From Ampelomyces quisqualis (lineage: Eukaryota; Ascomycota; Dothideomycetes; Pleosporales; Phaeosphaeriaceae): a stretch of DNA of 64,000 nucleotides. This document shows, in pieces, positions 54,378-64,000 of this stretch (position 1 is its first letter; each line of letters begins with the position of its first letter). Made by a program: the position numbers and the translations under genes. The notes under the pieces are model-generated. The model was not told the DNA's origin and searched no databases. It saw only the letters and a program-made list of their open reading frames with translations. Location: assembly GCA_018398575.1 (NCBI GenBank), contig JAGTXZ010000005.1:1612001-1676000 (forward strand), read 5' to 3'.

Positions 54378-56108
54378 CTAGTCGCTTTCACTTTCGCTCC
54401 TCTCTGACTCATCGCTTCCAGACGTGCTGTCGCTTCCACTGCCGCTTTCGCTGCTTCCTTGAGTCCTTGCATCTGGATCAGACGAGTTGGAGTCAGTGTC
54501 CGAATCAGAGTCGGAGTTGGTATTTGCCTCAGAGTTTTCTTCTTCGCTGCTGCTTTCGGAACTACTGTCGTCGCTTGATATGTCGCCACGGCGTTTCCGT
54601 TTCCGTGAGTCTCGCACTGGCGCGACATTGCTCAACATAGGGTTGATGCCGTTGGTATGTGTGGCAGGAAGAATAGGTGCCGTCCTCCCCAAAGCTGTCA
54701 ACAAAGCTTCAGCACGCTCGCGACGCATGCGGCGGATGTACCCATCACCGTGCGGGTGCCCTGCCAGCCCTTCAACATCACCTTCGACCTTTCGCCGCTT
54801 CCCCTCCTTCGCGATCCGGGTTTGTAGTGCTTCATCGTGCATCGCCTTACGTGCCGAAGGATTGTCCATCGCGTCTTCTTTGTCCAACTCTTTAAGAACA
54901 TGTTCGCACTTGCCCCTCAAGCGCTCTATAACGCCCGCGCCTTTGAGTCCCTGAATGTATTCTAGCATTGCTTCCGAATATTCGTCGGGTATGCGGAATA
55001 TGTTGAGAGCGTTGTCGACAACGTCGTTCTGCTTGGCTTTGTTGAACTTCCAATGTGTGCGGTCACTGTGGTATTGAGTGAGATAAGACACGTAGATGGA
55101 CGGGTCCTTTTTCTTCCCTTTGGACTTTGCACTAGTCGCGGTCGAGCCGATGTCCACAGTGGATACAGGCTGCGTTTTCGTTGCAGACAATGAGTCTCTC
55201 GCGGACGCTGATTCGATGGCAATCGGCTTTTCCGCACGCTGCTCTTTCTCTGGCTTCGCGACGGGCTTTGGCGCGTCTTGAACTTCCGATTTGTCCACAG
55301 GTTCCGAGTAGTTGCCGGAGAAGTCAAGATAAACGCCTTTCTGCTCCGCCACCCAGTTCTTGAAGAGATCTTGACCACTGCTTCCGTCGACTCTCTTCGT
55401 GTCGGGCGTGAAAGTGACAGATTTGCGACGATCGATGGCTGACGGTGAGCCTGAAGTACCCTTTTTACTGTCTTTTCTGGTTCCACGGTTCCGTTGTGGT
55501 GTTGTGTCGGGCGCTAGGGCTTGCTCTTGTACTTCAGTGGACACAAGTAAATTTCGTCCTTTGGGGGGTACAGTGGCGTCAGGTGAGAGAGCTGACCGAT
55601 CGCGATGCACTTTGTCTTGAATTGGCCCAGGGTCCCCCAGAATCTCTTCCACAATCCTCCTCTTGCTCTTGCTTGGCTTTGATTTCTTTTTCCGATAATT
55701 GGGGTCGCCCTTGGGTTGACTTCCATTTAGAGATATATGTGGAACAACACTGTGCGCCTCGGCGGCGGCCATATCAGCGATGATTTGATTTTCAATGGCC
55801 ACCGAGTCATTAGTCTCGGATTCCACTGTCGATGGTTTGCCTTTTTTCGCTGTCTGCTCATTTTCCTCAGCTGTGTCATGCGGGTGTTTCCGTTTGCCAA
55901 GCTTTGATGATCTGCCGTTTAGGACAGGCTCAATAGAAATCTGAACGTCGGTCTGGCTGCCATCGCGACCATCGTAGCATGAATGGTGTTGCAAATTGCT
56001 GTGAGAAGTATTGATTTCAGGCGTGGTGACTCCGGATTGCGCTGCTTCGTTCTTCAGGGCGAGTCCCAGTCTTTTCCACGCGGGAATCCTGCTCCCAGCG
56101 TCTGCCAT
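54378..56108 (-). CDS. WKF-domain nuclear protein (C7orf50-like)
   Basis: A single exon of 576 residues; the ATG at 56108 (MADAGSRIPAWKRLGLALKN) is preferred to the TTG-initiated extension. The N-terminal two-thirds is disordered, with several Lys/Arg nuclear-signal-like clusters (GKRKHPHD, RKKKSKPSKSKRR). A segment near the middle, YLTQYHSDRTHWKFNKAKQN and the following NALNIFRIPDEYSEAMLEYI, is the WKF domain (the W-K-F triad is visible), shared with human C7orf50 and fungal ribosome-biogenesis-linked proteins. The C-terminus is a long Ser/Asp/Glu tract after SRKRKRRGDIS. A nucleolar role is inferred from family. It is divergent from proteasome alpha1. Confidence 0.85.
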   Translation of the reverse strand: MADAGSRIPAWKRLGLALKNEAAQSGVTTPEINTSHSNLQHHSCYDGRDGSQTDVQISIEPVLNGRSSKLGKRKHPHDTAEENEQTAKKGKPSTVESETNDSVAIENQIIADMAAAEAHSVVPHISLNGSQPKGDPNYRKKKSKPSKSKRRIVEEILGDPGPIQDKVHRDRSALSPDATVPPKGRNLLVSTEVQEQALAPDTTPQRNRGTRKDSKKGTSGSPSAIDRRKSVTFTPDTKRVDGSSGQDLFKNWVAEQKGVYLDFSGNYSEPVDKSEVQDAPKPVAKPEKEQRAEKPIAIESASARDSLSATKTQPVSTVDIGSTATSAKSKGKKKDPSIYVSYLTQYHSDRTHWKFNKAKQNDVVDNALNIFRIPDEYSEAMLEYIQGLKGAGVIERLRGKCEHVLKELDKEDAMDNPSARKAMHDEALQTRIAKEGKRRKVEGDVEGLAGHPHGDGYIRRMRRERAEALLTALGRTAPILPATHTNGINPMLSNVAPVRDSRKRKRRGDISSDDSSSESSSEEENSEANTNSDSDSDTDSNSSDPDARTQGSSESGSGSDSTSGSDESERSESESD

Positions 56109-56430
56109 GGTGAATGTCGAATCTGGATGGCCCAAAGCCCTATATGATGATCAGTTCCCCTTGATCATGCCCGGATCAGCTCGGGCAGCAGTAGGACGGT
56201 TTGGAAGGCAAGGCAGAAGGAGCATCTTAAAAACATGCAAGCTATGGCTTAGCTTAGCGCCAAGCCTGCCCCGAGCTCTCAGGCGGAAGGAACGCGTACG
56301 GCGGCCAGCGACGAGCCCCAACATCGAACGCCTGCCCAACCCAGGTTACGCGCCTCTGAAGCTCACGCAAATCTCCTCGAGCTGCAGTTGAATTTGAGAA
56401 AGCCAAGATACTCAAGAAAACGCCGCCATC
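56109..56430. promoter_or_regulatory. Bidirectional promoter region, WKF protein / proteasome alpha1
   Basis: A 322-bp interval between two outward-facing starts. No TATA box was seen on either side. Confidence 0.5.
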
Positions 56431-57530
56431 ATGTCTGGTGCGTTGGGCGGCCGCCTCCGGGCGCTTATTTGCGGTGGTCCTACATGCTAACAGCTCCCCT
56501 CGCCATGTAGGAAGCGCAGGGTACGACAGACATATCACCATCTTCTCCGATCAAGGCCGCCTCTATCAAGTTGGTCTGCAGCCCCGCCCTCATCTCGTGC
56601 CTCCCTACCCCGTCGGCCATGTCGCAGACGCTCAGCAGCTGTGTCGCCCACCCTGGCCACCACCACCACCACTACCACCACCACCACTACCACCACCACA
56701 TTTGCTAACACGGCGGCCTCCTCACAGAATATGCATTCAAGGCAATCACAGCAGCGAACATCACATCATTGGGCGTGCGGGGCAAGGACTGCGCAGTAGT
56801 CATCTCGCAGAAGAAGGTGCCTGTACGTAGCATAGGCTGCATGGGCTCAGACGCGTCACTGACGCTCGCACGCAGGACAAGCTCATTGACCCCTCATCGG
56901 TCTCGCACATCTTCAGGCTCTCACCTTCCGTTGGCTGTGTCATGACCGGCTCCATTGCAGATGCCAGGGCGTCGGTGAGCCGAGCCCGGGGTGAAGCTGC
57001 TGAGTTCCGCTACAAGAACGGCTACGAGATGCCTTGTGACGTCCTGGCCAAGAGGATAGCCAACATCAGCCAAGTCTACACACAGCGCGTAAGCAGGAGC
57101 GGCAGAGATAAGGCAGCCGCATGGCATGCTAAGAAAACGACAGGCTTACATGCGACCATTGGGTGTCGCCACCACGCTCATCTCCCTCGACTCCGAGTAC
57201 GGGCCCCAGCTATACAAGTGCGATCCTGCAGGCTACTACGTGGGCTACAAGGCAACAGCCTCTGGACCGAAGACGCAAGAGGCGCTCAACTTCCTCGAGA
57301 AGAAGCTGAAGAACAAGGAGCACGCAGAGGGCAGCTGGGAGGACGTTGTCGAATTGGCAATCACCGCACTGAGCACTGTCCTCTCTGTGGATTTCAAGAA
57401 GGGCGAGTTGGAAGTCGGCATCGTTGGTGGCCCCCAAAAGGACGGCGAAGAAGGCACAGACCCCTCGTTCAGGGCGCTCACAGAAGAAGAAATCGACGAA
57501 CGACTGCAGTCCATTGCCGACAAGGACTAA
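56431..57530 (+). CDS. SCL1: 20S proteasome subunit alpha1 (Scl1/PSMA6)
   Basis: Five exons: 56431-56437, 56511-56573, 56728-56822, 56876-57088 and 57144-57530, giving 254 residues. All introns are GT-AG (73, 154, 53 and 55 nt); the first exon is only 7 nt, ATGTCTG. The product starts MSGSAGYDRHITIFSDQGRL and continues YQVEYAFKAITAAN, the alpha-subunit N-terminal signature. RGKDCAVVISQKKVPDKLID, GEAAEFRYKNGYEMPCDVLA and YTQRAYMRPLGV identify alpha1. The subunit forms part of the heptameric outer ring gating the proteolytic chamber. Intron 2 contains a CCA/CTA microsatellite at about 56,657-56,700. The 3' part is standard. Confidence 0.96.
56657..56700 (+). repeat. CCA-rich microsatellite in an SCL1 intron
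   Basis: About 44 bp of CCACCA units interrupted by CTACCA, inside the 154-nt intron 2. It explains that intron's unusual length. Confidence 0.85.
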
Positions 57531-58645
57531 GGGGCAGGGAGCGGCAGCGCAGCGGGGCTAGAAAGGCTGCGGGTCGCTGAGGTACGAAAGCAATGTGAAT
57601 CATGACGGAACCCCAGTTAGCATGAAACGACCTCTCAGACGTTAGAAGTGCTTCAGCAGCATAATGCAACGAAACCTCGACTGAACATTCGTGCATAAGC
57701 GCAACCGTGAAGGTGCAAGCGGAGCCGATGAGTATCCTTGGGAGTTCAGCCCTGGGCCCACATGGCCTGTCGCTACTCCTCGCCCTGGGCTCCATGCCAG
57801 CATCCCCAACGCCCATCTCAGCTGCAGTAGCCTCCATCACGCAGAAACGGTTCCAACGACGTCACTCTACTGGCTGCCGTCAAGCCATGCAGCACTGAGC
57901 ACAGCCTTACTTGTGGCTGACACCAATGAGATCGGTTGCAGCCGTGGCTGTGGAGCGCTGTGGGTTCATTCTCAGGTCAACTCCTACCGGGCGTGACTTG
58001 GGGCTTATGAGCGCTCCAGCCGAATACCGCTTCTCTATAATAAGCGACCAATCAGCGCTGCGATCCGAGTTTCCTTACTGCGGTGTGGGCATCGACACGG
58101 ACAGATTTGCGGCTAGAAATCGCGCCTTACCCGAATGAGGGTCAACACCAATCCCTTCTGAGAAGAGCAGCCAGCCACAATGCGCCAGCAAGCACTGTCC
58201 TCACGCACTCTCCAGCTGTAATAGTCCGCATCGAAAAATCGTATGCGATGCCTGTTACGGCTCCTGCATCGTAGTTTATGCTTCACGTCTTGACTTGCAA
58301 TACTACTCTTACTCCTTCATCGACGCCTCGATGACCAGTCCGCGATGCTGAATGGTCACAGGCCAGTCGGGCTGCCCAGCTGGACGCTACTCACGGTCCA
58401 ATGGTGGATCTCGGCAGCAGGAATAGCGGCGGGATGGCCCTGACTATCTCGAGCGTTGCAGAGTATCCTCATGCTTTTCTCGTGGACGTCTCTATGGTTG
58501 ATAATGGCCCTTATATAACGGTCTCGCCACGCCGCCTCAATTCGCTATCCACAGAATCAAGCCTCTGGTTCATTCACTACCCTTCTTTAGCCAACTACCT
58601 TGAGCGTCGCAAGCGACCCATCTCAATACCTTCACTATCACCACT
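57531..58645. other. Intergenic, no supported gene
   Basis: About 1.1 kb. It has short frames only. The final 60 bp are CT-rich (CTTCACTATCACCACT) and act as the likely leader of the next gene. Confidence 0.55.
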
Positions 58646-59494
58646 ATGTCTGACGGTCGTAAGGCTTCCCACTGTTTTCATCGACCGCTTTCCGCGCAAC
58701 TTCTGCCCTAATTTGCACGTATCCCAAAGTAAAAGCGGTTCGCTGAAAGCAATCTGTAGTCAACGATGCCCGCGCCATGCGAGTTGCGGAGATCATGACT
58801 GATTTCCGCAACCTCCAGCACCACTTGGTCAAACTACAAGCTACACCCACGGCAGAGGAGTACTATCTCGACGGCTACTCCCTGCTCCGTCAGTGCTCGA
58901 TTGAGGCTCAAGTGATCCTTCAGACACCCTTCTCTGGCAGCAGCGGTGCGTCGAGCGGAGACCCTGAGCAGGAACGGCAGCAATTGAAGGCGTGAGTCGC
59001 ATCATCCATATCATCTTCTTCATGGAGGGCCTCAGATTCGATCAGACCAAGGAGCATCATGCGGGAAAAGAGCATTAGGAGACTACAGCAGCTGAAATTC
59101 ACTTCTAGAATCATCACAGACGCAGCAGTCCGTCGCTTCCGGTGTCAGAGGGCATACCTGCTAGCAAACGCTGCTATACGATGGGTAAACGCCCGCAACA
59201 GCATCTTGCGCGGTCAGAAGCCCAATGCCAGTCATCTCAGCGCATTTCAGCAGGCTGATGCTACTCTACGAACTGTGTGTTAGCCTTGGTTTCTCATGTC
59301 GATATGACATTGTCAACCCGCTTCTCAATCAAGAGCCCACGAAACAGATGCTAATGGCACTCCAGGAACGTCTCGCCCTAACAGATGCTTACGTCGAATA
59401 TACACTACGAACCCAAGATGCTGCGCAAGGCAAATGGCTCAACGAGGACCCATCACTCGCCCAAATCCAGCACGTAATCATGTCGCGCCAGTGA
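58646..59494 (+). CDS. Hypothetical helical protein, 3' structure uncertain
   Basis: The start is probably ATG 58646 after a CT-rich leader. Exon 1 is 58646-58658 (donor GTAAGG) and exon 2 is 58760-58991 (donor GTGAGT). Spliced, this reads MSDGLNDARAMRVAEIMTDF, then RNLQHHLVKLQATPTAEEYY and a Ser/Gly stretch. Two later frames look coding: 59,079-59,283 (RLQQLKFTSRIITDAAVRRF) and 59,225-59,494 (ALQERLALTDAYVEYTLRTQ). They are in different frames, so a third intron must lie between about 59,128 and 59,253. Candidates 59,142-59,217 and 59,142-59,250 keep the frame but have weak donors (GTGTCA). Mostly helical content. The family was not recognised. Confidence 0.45.
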
Positions 59495-61038
59495 GCGATG
59501 TGACCAAGCGCCACCGCGATGTACTTCACGCAAAGCACGCCATGTCCTGCATCGGCTCCTCTACCAACTTCAGCCGAATCTCTTTCACGATACCCCTCGA
59601 TGAACAACACGTCATCGAATTCTTTCTACGGTTTCCATAGCAGCATCCCGTCCGACTTTGGACCCTCACTTGCGACTTCGGCAACAACATTCTTCCTCTA
59701 TTCCCGCACACATACATTCCCCTCATCTGCAGCACGGCGACTCCGAGTATCATAGCATGACTCTGACTTTTTTTTTTACCGAATTGGTGCTGGTCACACT
59801 TTTACGAAAAGCATACACGTCTGTTTGGACCGTCATCGAGGTTGGATGGCGGTCGCTTCTAGCGTTGGCGGGCGCCGTTTCTTACTAGTTTGGCTGATAT
59901 TATGCGTCTTGGACCCTCGCTTCGGAAGGAACACGCGATTTGACTTTGAGCGGTACTATGGGAACTAACAGGGGAAAAGCATGGGTTTCTGAGATCATGG
60001 GCTTGGTATTATGGATCGCTTTCGCTTGATTTTGCTTCTTCTACTTGTCTCGCTGGTTTTGTCATTTCAATGTTGTCTCTGAGTGCTTTGGTCTTCTCGC
60101 TATGGTCTTGTGCATATACACATTGCATTTACGCGTTATCATGCAACCTCTACATGCAATCTTTACGGTGTCCAATCGGTCCACAGTTATCCTAATCAAG
60201 CGCCCATGCGATCCTTCGACACCGCCTTACAAGGCCAACAACCTTCAAGGGTGGTCTGTCCGCTTACTCTTAGCGTAGAGTCTAAAGCTCAGCTGCTCGC
60301 GCGCCATCGAATCCACGACCGCGGAGCAGGATCTGAGCCATGAGCCCCACGATACCCAGCTTGACGGTCTGACACTTGAATCGGACACTTCACACAACGG
60401 CCGAGCTGCCGATACGTCAGCTGGAAAATGATCATTGTATCATTATCATAAATCTGGCCATCAATCTCTCAGCTTCTGCGCGAACGAAAGCAGCACTAAA
60501 GATATCATACGGCATGCGGGTGACACTGCAGGATAAGTTTTGTTGAACACCGTCCCTCCCAAACCTTACTGACAGTTCTTCAATCCACCCTTGAATTGCC
60601 TCAATCACAAGTGCGGTCTGAAAAACTTCGGCATTGCCACAGCACCGCAACACATCATCCTCATGCAAGCACGGAAACGCCATCGCCCACTCCGTGTTCG
60701 CTTAGCAGTTTTGTGCTAGATCAGCACGAGCAAATCACGCACAAGCATCTACATTTACAGTTAGCTCCATCTCAATCATGCGTCTAATGTAGTAATGATA
60801 GCCGGCGATTCCGAAACCTGCAGCCTGGTGTAGGGTACCAAGACCGCTCACGACGCTAACATCACCCACCCGATCACAAGCTGCTGCTGCTGTTGCTGCG
60901 GCGGGGAAGGAAAACTGTGCTAGGTAACTCGTGCATCTAACAATCCCAGAGGAAAACAACAAAGTTCCAAGATAGCGGGTGGACAGCCGGCGCACCGTTC
61001 ATGTCCCATGACCGGGCTGTGTAGGGAAATCAGGTTGA
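59495..61038. other. Intergenic, no supported gene
   Basis: About 1.5 kb with short frames on both strands and an 11-base T-run near 59,767. It leads into the transposon-rich tract at 61 kb. Confidence 0.55.
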
Positions 61039-61575
61039 CAGAGCCCGCAACAAACAAACATGACTCAAATATTTGATTTGATTTGTTTGATTATAACCAA
61101 ACAAACAAACAAATATAGAGAGCTAATTTTACTAAACAAAAAATATAAAAATTGCTATATTTGCAAATATTTGCAAATATTTGGTTGTTGTATTATATGG
61201 CTAGTTTTAGCTGAGTTTTAGCATTGTTATTACATTTACCCCTAAATCTAGTCACGTGATCTAAGAGCAGGCTTGACCTAATAGATTGCGATCTATCTAG
61301 CCTAATAAGGATCCTAATTAATTAACTGTTTAAGTAGTCCTTTACTTATAAATTTACAATTAATCTATTAAGTATAGAGTAAAGTTGCTTGTAATTAAAA
61401 CGCTAAGACTTGTACATATAAACGCTAAGGCTTTTACTAAATATTTGTCAAACAAACAAATATACATGCTCTAAAACACTAAACAAACAAACAAATATAG
61501 GCTGGGTGCTAAGCTCTACCAAACAAATCAAATATGGGTGCCATATTTGATTTGATTTGTTTGTTGCGGCCTCTG
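61039..61575. mobile_element. hAT-like MITE (537 bp, AT-rich)
   Basis: The termini are CAGAGCCCGCAACAAACAAA at the left and the reverse complement of CAGAGGCCGCAACAAACAAA at the right, 19 of 20 identical. They are flanked by CAGGTTGA (61,031-61,038) and CGGGTTGA (61,576-61,583), an 8-bp duplication with one mismatch. CAGAG-type ends and 8-bp duplications are hAT hallmarks. The interior is strongly AT-rich with no coding frame and repeated CAAACAAA / AAATATTTG words. Confidence 0.8.
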
Positions 61576-61892
61576 CGGGTTGAGCGAACGACGGCTACTG
61601 TACTTACACAGTAGGTCAGTTCGTTTATTTTTCGCCGACTCTCTGGCCGGCTGAGTCTTTGAACGACAGTGCGGAATTCCGAGCGACACTGGGAGCTGAA
61701 CAGTTGCCGCGCGATGGGAGAACGCGCACTTTAAGGGAAGTGGCCAACGGTGCGTGAATGGGCCGGCAACGGTAAACGGGCATGCAGTACGACGCGTGCG
61801 CTTCGGTCAAGTAGCTCTGACGCAGAGTCTGACTCAATAGTACCATCACTAGTATCTTGCCAAAGCTCAGCAGTTTCGACCTACATGGCAAC

Positions 61893-62465
61893 CACTGCGG
61901 TACAAACGCAGTGTTAAATACCCCGCGTAGAATCGTGTAAAAAAACCCCGCAGAATTCCCCCTAGAAACACCGCAAAGTTGTCTATATTTACACAGTCTA
62001 AGTAAATTTACACAGTAAATATACACTATTTCTAACGTTGTTATTTCTTCTCTATTTATCTTTCTTGCGTCTCTTTACTTACTTTACCTCTCTTACGTCT
62101 CTTTACTTACCTTACCCCTCTACAATACGCCTATAGAGAGTAAGAAATAACGCGCGCAGGTTAAAATCTAAAGTTTAGTAAGTTTAAAACAGAGAGAGAG
62201 AGAAAAGGTAGAAAATTAGTAGAAATAGAGAGGAGTTAAAAATAAGCAAGAAAAAGTCTTAGCAGTAAACACTAAAATCTTACATATAACGCAAAAAAAA
62301 ATTTTACTAATAAAAGTAGCAGGTAAAAAAACACTACTTTAGTGTAAAAAACACTGCAGCTATGTAAATATCCCCTACGTGCGGTGTTAAAGAGTAAATT
62401 TACACGCTACTGCGGTGTATATTAACACCGCGCTGGGTATTTAACACCGCATTTGTACCCCAGTG
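61893..62465. mobile_element. CACTA-like MITE (573 bp)
   Basis: The left end is CACTGCGGTACAAACGCAGT and the right end reverse-complemented is CACTGGGGTACAAATGCGGT. Both continue GTTAAATACC, giving about 36-bp inverted repeats. A 3-bp duplication AAC flanks the element (61,890-61,892 and 62,466-62,468). CACTG termini plus 3-bp duplications are typical of the CACTA (EnSpm) superfamily. Subterminal copies of ACACCGC/GCGGTGT occur on both sides, also as in that group. It has no coding capacity. Confidence 0.78.
62064..62122. repeat. Internal direct repeat in the CACTA-like MITE
   Basis: Two adjacent copies of about 30 bp, CGTCTCTTTACTTAC followed by TTTACCTCT or CTTACCCCT, form a pyrimidine-rich block inside the element. 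Confidence 0.75.
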
Positions 62466-62744
62466 AACGACAACATCACGAACAGAGGTTAGGATGTACG
62501 TGTGTGTAGCGTGTTACCGATGCCTATCAACCCCAAGACCCCTTTAAGAACAATACAACGACGAAAGAACTCTTCTCTCCATCGCATACAATTTTCCCAT
62601 TTTCCACTGATCCCAAAACCCCAGATAATGCCCAAGGAATCCCCAGTTCATGCAATTTATATCTCCTTCATCTAGCCTGCCAACACTCTCCTAGATACTC
62701 GCCCTCAATCCATCTGTATTCTCACCAGCTCCTTCCGCAATTCT

Positions 62745-63981
62745 TCAGCTTTCTTTCTCGAGTTTTTGGTTGTTGTCCTGCGCCTTATTTAACAGCGCTT
62801 TGTACGTTGCGTTGAGGGACTGGAGGTCCTTGATCGTGACTGCGTCGGCAGCGATCCTCTCTTTGAACAGTTTGAGTTCGGTTCCGCGGGCATTTTCGAG
62901 AGGGATGCTGGCTGGCTGACGAACCTCTTGGATAGAGGCTTCTACAGAGGCTTTTAGCATCGCGTAGCGAAGGGAGAGGTCATGTAGTTGCGCCCTGTGT
63001 TGGATAGCGGTTTGCTGGTGGAGATTGTGGACGGTGGCTTGCAATTCAGTTTGACTACGGGCGAGGTTTTGAACCTGTCGTTCGTCGTTGTTCACGGCAA
63101 TTTGGCGGAGCTCTTGGATGATGGCTTCCTGCTTGTCCTGAACAATAGCCAGCTGCTGCAGCTCGTGCTTGTTGCGGTCCTGCCCGGCATGAACTTGAAA
63201 TTTGAGCCGAGCCTCGAGTGCGCGAGTTCGCTCCATCAGCAGTTTGCTTGCTTCATGTACCACTCGCTTGACAACATCTGGTGTGAAATTGTTCTCTTCA
63301 AGGGTAGTGATCCGCGCTTCGAGCTCGCGCACGACCTGATCGTGGCGTTCACGAAGATCAGTGAGGTCATTCCCATGTTTGCGGACAACTCCCGCTTGCG
63401 GCTCTTTGCTAGCAAGAAGACGCGCACTTGTATTTTTTTCGAGATCAAGTAGCGTTTGCGTACGAGATTCCATGGATTCAACGATATGATTCATATGTTG
63501 AGTGCGAAGAGCAGAAGCGGATGGAGGTGTGACGGCTGGTGAGCCTGGAGGGCTGGCACGGCCATCTTCCACGCCAGTACCACGGGCACGTAGTCTGGCA
63601 GACACACGCGCACCAAAGTTGCGACTGGGGTCATCTTTGTCGGATTCGAGAGAAAGACGAGCGGGAAGAAGGCGACGGTTGGCTGCGACCGAGGATCCAA
63701 CGTCACGGCTAGCTCGATCTGTAGCTCGACGGGCGGCCGTCTCTTCACGCAAGTCACGTCTTCTCTGAGCACGATTAAGTGGCGTGTTGGGTGCATGACC
63801 TCCTGAGTGGATGCTGAATGGGTTCCAGTGTATGGGACCTGTGGGAACACGGCCGGAATGCTCGCGGGCACCGTCACCCACCTTGGTGGTCAGTTATGGA
63901 ATTCATATAGTGGAAACAGTAGAGATGACTCACTTCAGCATGCACGGGACCGCCTGCCGCTTGATCAGCTGTGCCGGCCAT
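62745..63981 (-). CDS. Coiled-coil protein with disordered N-terminus
   Basis: Two exons: 63981-63934 and 63881-62745. The 52-nt intron (GTGAGT..CCAAG) is phase 0, giving 394 residues. Exon 1 encodes MAGTADQAAGGPVHAE, and splicing gives VHAE|VGDGAREHSG. Residues 17-145 are Arg/Ser/Pro-rich and disordered (NRAQRRRDLREETAARRATD). From about residue 150 to the end there are long heptad-type helices (HDQVVRELEARITTLEENNF; KHELQQLAIVQDKQEAIIQE; ATYKALLNKAQDNNQKLEKE). No signal peptide or membrane segment was seen. A cytoskeletal or nuclear scaffold is possible. The family was not recognised. Confidence 0.75.
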
Positions 63982-64000
63982 CCATACTGCCTTGCACGAA

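Noticed and set aside
60432..60995. Minus-strand frames of 83 and 86 codons near 60.5-61 kb
   Set aside because: Ala-rich or irregular translation, no motifs, and adjacent to transposon DNA. Not supported as genes.

Overview
The window is nuclear DNA of a filamentous ascomycete, most likely a dothideomycete such as a member of the Pleosporales. This rests on short spliceosomal introns (nearly all 44-60 nt), close-packed genes on both strands, CT-rich leaders before start codons, and typical ascomycete families: Spt6, Arp1, a Ste7-type MAP kinase kinase, a DUF3602 protein and a Baeyer-Villiger monooxygenase. The taxonomic placement is inference. No rRNA, tRNA, CRISPR array or prokaryotic operon was seen.

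Layout. 0-5 kb: the 5' end of a C2-domain (Inn1/Fic1-like) gene, an unrecognised Pro/Ser-rich protein, a small Cys-motif protein and a MITE. 5.3-14.6 kb: one very large gene for an acidic repeat protein of about 2,928 residues. 16-19 kb: a secreted type-B carboxylesterase converging on a secreted DUF3237 protein. 19.7-32 kb, housekeeping: a PPxY-ended proline-rich protein, Arp1, a DUF3602 protein, Spt6 and, head to head with Spt6, the MAP kinase kinase Ste7. 32.2-33.2 kb: a gene of eight tiny exons that is invisible to ORF calling and encodes a secreted Pro/Gly repeat protein. 34.5-37.3 kb: a histidine phosphatase and a PRKRIP1-like (DUF1168) protein, divergent. 38-44.6 kb: a DmpA-type Ntn peptidase and a full-size ABCB transporter. 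45.4-51 kb: a four-helix membrane protein, a RING-like gene beside a broken transposon end, and a Baeyer-Villiger monooxygenase. 52.8-57.5 kb: an F-box protein, a WKF-domain (C7orf50-like) nuclear protein and proteasome subunit alpha1. 58.6-64 kb: a gene of uncertain structure, two complete MITEs (hAT-like and CACTA-like) and a coiled-coil protein.

Most genes are unrelated neighbours. Sensible pairings are the divergent promoters Spt6/Ste7, phosphatase/DUF1168 and WKF/proteasome alpha1, and the convergent secreted esterase and DUF3237 protein. The main observations are the micro-exon repeat gene with symmetric phase-1 exons, a compensated double frameshift inside the PSEEP repeat of the giant protein, three GC-AG introns in conserved genes within 9 kb, and three MITE families with recognisable termini and target-site duplications. 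All gene models were spliced by eye from reading frame and splice signals. No search or alignment program was run.
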